A stretch of DNA of 64,000 nt from Bombus terrestris. Its lineage: Eukaryota > Arthropoda > Insecta > Hymenoptera > Apidae. The stretch is taken from assembly GCF_910591885.1 (NCBI RefSeq), contig NC_063275.1, forward strand, positions 1,488,001 to 1,552,000. The letters run 5' to 3'. The notes under the pieces were generated by a model, which was not told the origin of the DNA, did no database searches, and worked only from the letters and a program-made list of their open reading frames with translations. A program made the translations under genes and the position numbers. Shown here piece by piece: positions 57,391 through 64,000 of the stretch. Positions within the stretch are counted from its first letter, which is position 1, and the number at the start of each line of letters is the position of its first letter.

Positions 57391-60300
57391 AATATTTACG
57401 ATACTTTATAGAAATATACTTTTTATAAGATTTATAACTTATGTGAAAAATATATTTATATATTAGAAGAATATCGTAAAAACTTACATATACGTATATA
57501 GATACTTGGATATGCCTGCAGAGATGGAAAGGAAGATGCTGTGGAAGGTGCGCGGCCCTGATTGGTTCTTTTTCGCAGACTCAACGCTTACGTCGTAAAT
57601 TTAAGCACGCGTATTGGCCGCAAGAATACAAACAAAAGAATGTAGCATCACGTGACGGTTAGCGATAGAGTGAGTAGTTGTTCCCTTGCTGCTGTGTTAT
57701 CTCGTCACGCTTCTTTCCATCTCTAACTACATCTCCATCTTTGCGTTATCTACAAATCTGCATATATACATACGTACATACTTATGTAAGTGCAACCGTC
57801 TCTCAATTTACGCGGAGCATTCGTTTTACACGACCGAAAATCGCGTAAATAAAGTCTGTTTCGTAAATTAGTTGCGAAAGAAAAAATATGTACACATACG
57901 ACGACTAGCGCAACGTAACGAGCTTTCATTCTTATTTCATACAGCGTTTCAACATCGTCGAATAAGTTACTGTTTGTATACACTTGTTGCTTTTGAGACT
58001 TGTGGGAAAATATATTCTCCGGCCGCTTGAATTAACACATCGAGGACGGTACGCTCTGACAAGCATACAGTTTGAATTGCCGCGTATTTTTGCCGCGTAT
58101 TTTGAAAAGATTCAAAAGATCATGCGGAAAGTTCTTCCCGATTTACATTTCGATTCGATATACATTTATCGATTTATATAGGTGCGATTTTCTTCCACCT
58201 TCCATCCTTCCGGAACCTTTCAGGTTTTCCAATCGAAAAACTATTCAGTACGGTATTTTATTTCCACCAAATTCCTTAAAAAATCGGTACGGACCTCCCG
58301 AGCAGCATTTAATCAGCGTAGTATTTAATTAAAGAACAACGAGCATATTTAAAGATACTTTTAGTAACGCTTTTTTTAGCGTGAAATGCTTGAAAACAAT
58401 TTCCCGGATGGATACTGGTGCTAAAGAAAATTTATTATTTTATTAAATTGCTTAAAAATCGGAACGAACTTTCCAATATTACACCCAACATATCGATAAC
58501 GGTTTTGTATTATTCGAACATGTAACGTACAAACATAACGTTCACAACGTTTCGTTCATAGCGTCCATTACTTTTTTTTTACTCTTTTGTTTAACAGTAG
58601 TTAACATTTTTTATAGGATATCGCATTAAGTGCGTAAGGCGCGAACGTGTTAAAATCGCGCATAAAAGCTACCGCGTAAATTATAGTTCACCGCGTGAAA
58701 AGATTGGCGCGTAAATCGAGGGACGCGTGTGTTTACGTACAACCTACGTCTATTAGGGTGCGAAGCGTGCGCGGTAAATCTATTGCAAAGAACTGCATAT
58801 CAGCGCCTTCGTAAGTTTCCATATTTGTTGTTCGAAAGTAAACGCGAAAGTAAACGTAAACGTTTAACATGTATATTACAAATATTTTACACCTAGGTAT
58901 TTGTTGCGCATCCGTTAACAAACTTGAACTGGCAAGACTGAACGTTTCTAGGACCTTCTTATCAAATCGGTGGCTTTTATCGATTTTACGAATTTTAAGC
59001 CATTCGTCGAATCGAAATACATACGTAGTACGTATAAAGTAGACGACAATCTTTGAAACTTAGCTTTAAACATTGGAAAGTATACGCAGTAATGGAATTT
59101 TTTAAACGTCCAAGATTTGTATATTTTGCATAGTTAAAACGATTATATCTACGTGCGTCGAACAGCACAGTCGATAGAAACGTTAGAACGTGTAAAGAAC
59201 AAAATACAAATTCGAATATCGCTTGTAATACCTAATTTCAATTTTTAATGTCGCATTTAACGGCACGTTCCTTTTGCACATATCAATTTGCAAGAAAAAG
59301 GAAAGAGATTTAATTAGAAAGGAGAACAACATGATAAGTAGGAGGTACAGTTTCGTCGTTTGCATTTCGTCTAATTTCCATGTTACCCTCTATACGACCA
59401 AGCAAAAGGATTTTAACACGACTTAATCGAAGACTTTACATCTTTCGCTAATAATTCGTAAGTGGAGCAAATTTTCTGCAAACCAAACGTGTTCATTGGC
59501 GAGGCAAGCGATACTCCGATATCTTCGGTATTTGAATATTTGAATATTTGAATACATAGCACCAAAACTAAATATGAAAGCTTTGGTAGCACGAGATTGA
59601 TCGACGACAAGGCGCTACATTTTTAAACCAAACAACGTACTAAATTTAATGTAAAAAAAGGTTAAAAATTCTACTTTTTCTTCCTACAATCTTCTTATAT
59701 CTATCTATTATCTTTTTTTCGATACAACAACGTTACCGCCTTACTTTTTTATGTAACAAATAACTAAACTGTCGCGTATCTGAGATTCTCGCGAAATTTA
59801 CTACCAAAACCGAGTGTATATTATGTGCTAATGTAATAAAAAATAGCTCGTAACAACTTATTTAAATAACTCGAGTTAATAAAATCCGAAGACGAGAATA
59901 TTTTTAATACGCGACGGTTTACGCACAAAATTTACCTATTTTCTCCTGAAATTGTTAAAACTGTTCTTTAACTGGAACATTAGTACTCGTCGCTTCTATC
60001 GATTATAAGAGCCCGCGATATCAATTTCTTTTCGAAATTGCGGAATTTTCGAAATAAAGAAACGCCCGAAATATTAATCACGTAATACAAATGTGTTCGA
60101 TACGTAATTTCAGCTTTCTGTATTTCCTTTTGTTAACAGAATCGCCGTGTAAAGTTTCAAGTTAACAGCGAATGGTTCGTTTAGTTTTATCGAAACAAGT
60201 TGTAGGAAAGCAGTGTTACATAGTTTAACGAAATTAATAATTTTGCAGGTAACAATCAGAAGGAGTGACATTTCTTTGAATATTTTTCTTAACGTCTATC

Positions 60301-62867
60301 GAAAGCGCGTCTAAATTAGAACTGAAGTTGCTGAAAAGTCCTTAAACTGACAAGCAAATGAAAATGATACCCGCCGTTACAGACATCGAATTTTTGAATT
60401 TCTTGAATTAAAATCCATACTATTTAAGTGTGTGCCACTGTAGTGTTTCTTTCTTCGAGAAAATTCAATTCATCGATCACTAAACCGCCGATACTTACGC
60501 GAATTGATATTTCCGTGATCATAATCGAAGAACTGGAGTTAATTGTAAGTAATAATAATAAAATGCTAGTTTTGTAAAAAGAAATCGTTTAATCGGTCCA
60601 AATCTAAGCGTTTGGCGTCAAGTACAGGTGAATTATCGTACGATGCTGAAACTGGGAATTTTTACATCGATGAAAAATACGTTTTCCAAATTGTACGCCT
60701 AACTATCTATCATGGTGAAAGCTGCGTTGATTCATCGACAGTATTTAAATTTAAATGCTTGATGGCTAGGCGGTGTTGCACACGGGGCAAATATCTTATA
60801 GAAAGAACAAAATATAGGAAGAATAGTTATCGTTCCTCTAACATTGTCCTGAAACAAGATCGAGATATAAAAACCTGCGGGACTACGATAGAAACGAACT
60901 ATTTACAGACGACTATCTCGATTATATGGGCAAAAAGTGAAAAATTGAAGAACCCATGAATATCGTGTATAGAAATTACAAAATACATATCGACGGCAAA
61001 CACATAGATGAATATTATTATTAATAGTATCATGAATATTATTATGATGAGTAATCGACTGTTTAAATATTTGCCAAAGGTAATAGTAAGTTTGCATCTT
61101 CTGACAAACTTACATTCCCAATTTTCACACAAAATTTCCGTATATTTCGTGCGACACGCGTATTACATTCGTGAAAAGTGGCTACACGCGAGCTACGATA
61201 AACAAATACGAGTAGCATTTAGTTTGCGCGCAGGAAAATAAAAGAGAATGCGCAGAAAGGAAATGAATGTAAGATCGTAATATTGGTAAAATATATATTT
61301 GCATCGCTTTTTTTCTTCTTTTTCCACGTTATATTGGATACATTGGATATTAATACCTACAATATATTGGATGTATCTCTAACGATCGGCATTTCTTATT
61401 AGTTGCAGGGTCAATACTTCTCGCAATCACTCTCAACAATTTGTACTCTAGTAATATAGAATGTACATTCCCGCCATCCTTCTCAGATTTCAACTCTTCT
61501 CTCCGCTTATATATACTCCTAGCATAATAATATTATGCGAATATAGATAGTATGCTGGATATTGTATTACGTTACGCGATACTTTTACCGTTTCGTCATA
61601 TTTTGACAATGAACAATGGAATGAACGAGACGTGTACCGATTTACCGATCAACGATATGCTTAGTTGATCCAAGACGAATTTCTCTTCCGAATAACCGTG
61701 TATTATTACCTTGGTGTAGAATTTAGAAAAATTACCCTCTTTATCTCGTCTACGATTTTCTTCGACTAGTTTCTATCGCATTAATAAGAAAATAGAAAAA
61801 ATATTTTTAGTAGGAAAACTTGACGATATATTTCTCTTTTTTAAAAATACTGGGACTGATTGATAGATTCGTGAATAAGGTCGATCGATAAACTTTCGCC
61901 ACCGTATATGTCCTATTTAGTAGAATGCTGTAAAAATTATTTAAAGAACGTCACGGCACCTACTACGTACAAGTACAGGTATTTTCAATTTTTCACGAAG
62001 GATACATATTTACGAAGAAATAAGACAAATAAATTATTTCTTAATTATACAAGTATAGATGGATCGTATACGAAACGTAACAGCTAATACTTAACGTGCT
62101 GTGATCTAACAAAAACACGAATGAAATTACATGTTACTCGACCTAAGAAATCTGTTTCATCCAACGACTGTCTTCAGTTTCTAGCGACGAATTTACGTGT
62201 TCGATGTTATTAGACTGTTTAAAGAATTTACGCAGAGAAAGCACAATATAGATATTCCTCTGTTTAGCGGAATATTCCAAAAAATTCCCTCAAATTAATT
62301 CGATTAATTTTTGCGTTTTATTAATCGGTACCTACCGATCCATCGAAATTCTTCCGTTATCTCTTCAGGTTTCGTTCTATCAGAATTTACAGCATAATTT
62401 ATCGTATCATTGATATACATTTCTCGAAATTGCTTTTCCAACGTACACCGAGTACCTACATGATACATATATACTATATATTTAGGTATATACGTACGTT
62501 CGATACACGATGCAAGCTTCCAAAAAGAATCGGTAAATGGTAAATAACGTTAGACATGTCGCAATACTGTTGTCCAATTCGTTTACGATTAAATAAGAAA
62601 CGATACGGGCTATCTATCTTGGATTAAACGTTGTTCCTACGACGATTGATGTATCGTTTAAATCGCGATCAATCGGTTAATCTGAGAATGCTCTCAAACA
62701 TACTGATAGAAATTTCCTAAAACAGACACATCTTTCCGCTGTATTTCATTCGATACTGCTGAACTGGTTATATACATAAAATAAAAACAAGTCTTTCCGT
62801 TTAACACGATGGATATGTATGTCTAATTATAATTGTTATTGCCGAGGATCACAGCAGTGGTCCGATA
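57391..62867. other. Gene-free region between the SLC22-like gene side and Vha100
   Basis: No coding exon supported. Its right part must include the V-ATPase 3' UTR on minus. A short three-fold gaatattt repeat occurs near 59529. Open frames such as plus 60612-60959 lack motifs and codon bias. Confidence 0.4.
57540..57690 (+). promoter_or_regulatory. Promoter-like segment with CCAAT-type motifs, no assigned gene
   Basis: A GC-richer block carries GATTGG (57559), GTATTGGCCGC (57612) and CACGTGACG (57649), followed by a CT-rich leader-like stretch. It could start an unannotated plus-strand transcript. Motif-based only. Confidence 0.2.
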
Positions 62868-63873
62868 TTAGTCTTCGGATTCTTCCGCATCTAAGATAGT
62901 TTTGAAACAGAATGGCTGAAAGGGATAACCCTGGCCATCGTAGAATTTGCTCATAAACTCTACCCTGAAAAAAGAAAATTATTATTATTATTATTATTAT
63001 TATTGGTATTATCGTCCTGCATACACTTAATGCTAGTACAAAACATCCTGAGATTTCACTAGGACGCGCGGTACATTAGTAAAAGTTTTCTACCGTAAGT
63101 GCACGAATGATTGAGAAAATATATTATATCTGTTCCAGACATTTACGTTGCTCAAAAGAATGAGAAAGGTAAATGCAAGTGGCGATATTCGTGGAAAACA
63201 GCTAGCTGGTTAAAATCATTACTCAGCTAGCAGAGTTGCAGTTGCCTGACCCCCATTCCTCTGGCTCCTACTACCAATTAGTTCCTATTCCGATTAATTC
63301 GAGCGATAGTTATTCGAAACGACTAAAACGGATGAAAAGACAAAGGACGAATCGCGTTTCGAAGTTAGTAAGATGACGATACAGATCGTTGTTATACAGA
63401 GACTAAAAAGCCGGAATACTTAGGAACGTTAATCAACGGTTATCGATTCATTGTTTTCTGGTTTCTTGGTTGGTTTCTACGTACCAATGAAGCCGAAGGG
63501 TATGCAGGAAAGCCGATAGCCCTTCCATCATCACAAGGATGGCGACGGTGAATGCGGCCCATGCAGCGAATGTCAAAAACAATATAACGCTTTTTACATA
63601 GTTATCCTCGGTAGCACCCAAACCTTTGCGTAACACCATATTCCACAACACTTCGGAAAGTTGTCCATGGGCCAACGACAAAGCCCATAAACGTAGATAA
63701 GAGGCAGTGTGAGATATCGTTGAGAGAACATATTCTATAGTATGAATAACCTGGTGTATCATCACTTCACCGAATGTTTCCGATTCGTGAGCATCGGTGG
63801 CTTGACTAATAGCCACATTATTTTGTAAACCTTCGGTTTGCAATTCGATGTCTTGAGATGGAGTCCCATTGCC
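62868..63873 (-). CDS. Vha100: V-type proton ATPase 100/116-kDa subunit a, C-terminal exons (partial)
   Basis: Last two exons (63873-63485 and 62964-62868, TAA) give 161 aa of the membrane subunit a that forms the proton half-channels of the V-ATPase. The first carries HQVIHTIEYVLSTISHTASY followed by LRLWALSLAHGQLSEVLW, whose first Arg is the essential proton-path arginine of the family. Two hydrophobic segments and LHTLRLHW follow. The junction TG|G restores LHWVEFMSKFYDGQGYPFQP, and the protein ends ILDAEESED. The 389 and 97 nt exons keep frame. Upstream exons lie beyond the right edge. Which insect Vha100 paralogue this is cannot be told. Confidence 0.95.
62979..63004. repeat. (ATT)n microsatellite
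   Basis: About nine ATT units in the last intron of the V-ATPase gene. Confidence 0.9.
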
Positions 63874-64000
63874 CTGAAATTGAAAAGTGATCGCAGGTGA
63901 AAATTTTATATAAAAAGAGTGAAAATTGTACAGTCTTAAAGATACCATTTATTTATCTTTATCATTACTTTTCTGCCAAATCATTTATAAGAAAAGTACA

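Noticed and set aside
60612..60959. 115-codon plus-strand frame as a small gene
   Set aside because: No family resemblance, no codon bias and no splice or promoter context.

Overview
This is a eukaryotic, AT-rich genomic window from an insect. Every multi-exon gene uses GT-AG introns, and the gene set (trio, hikaru genki, mRpL38, Vha100, an SLC22-type transporter) is arthropod. A hymenopteran, probably a bee, is my best guess from base composition and the style of the mariner-type repeats. That guess is inference, not something the sequence proves.

Layout. (1) 1.4-17.9 kb, minus strand: nearly all of the Rho-GEF gene trio, in about 27 exons. The order is SEC14, spectrin repeats, DH1-PH1, SH3, low-complexity linker, DH2-PH2. 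Two look-alike exons appear to be alternatives, and there is a likely internal alternative first exon for a short isoform. (2) 19.4-21.6 kb, plus strand: mitochondrial ribosomal protein L38 in six exons, divergent from trio. (3) 21.8-24.6 kb, minus strand: a nine-exon coiled-coil protein that I place in the outer-dynein-arm docking family (CCDC183/ODAD3-like), convergent with mRpL38. (4) 25.6-30.9 kb, minus strand: hikaru genki, ten exons, 471 aa, with signal peptide, five CCP/sushi modules and one Ig. My reconstructed exon lengths sum to multiples of three for mRpL38, the coiled-coil gene and hig.

(5) 31-52 kb is a repeat-dominated intergenic region. It holds a degenerate ~40-bp repeat with an inverted arm, small MITEs, a retrotransposon-like tail, and an indel-free 20-copy array of a 211-bp satellite. 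It also holds a TTAA-flanked element carrying 18-bp perfect palindromes. A mariner-type element here carries a 2.3-kb array of 53-bp monomers, organised into an 11-mer (583-bp) higher-order repeat apparently bred from the element's own end. (6) 52.9-54.6 kb, plus strand: an intronless 570-aa SLC22-like transporter. Its 5' leader may begin near 45.7 kb, which would put the mariner array in its intron. (7) 54.9-57.4 kb: three foldback elements with long inverted arms and a second TTAA/palindrome element. (8) 57.4-62.9 kb: no supported gene. (9) 62.9-63.9 kb, minus strand: the last two exons of the V-ATPase 100/116-kDa subunit a gene, which continues past the right edge.

The genes are not an operon. 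Trio and Hig both act in neuronal wiring and synapses but share no visible regulation here. The most unusual content is the repeat biology at 41-50 kb and the trio isoform structure.
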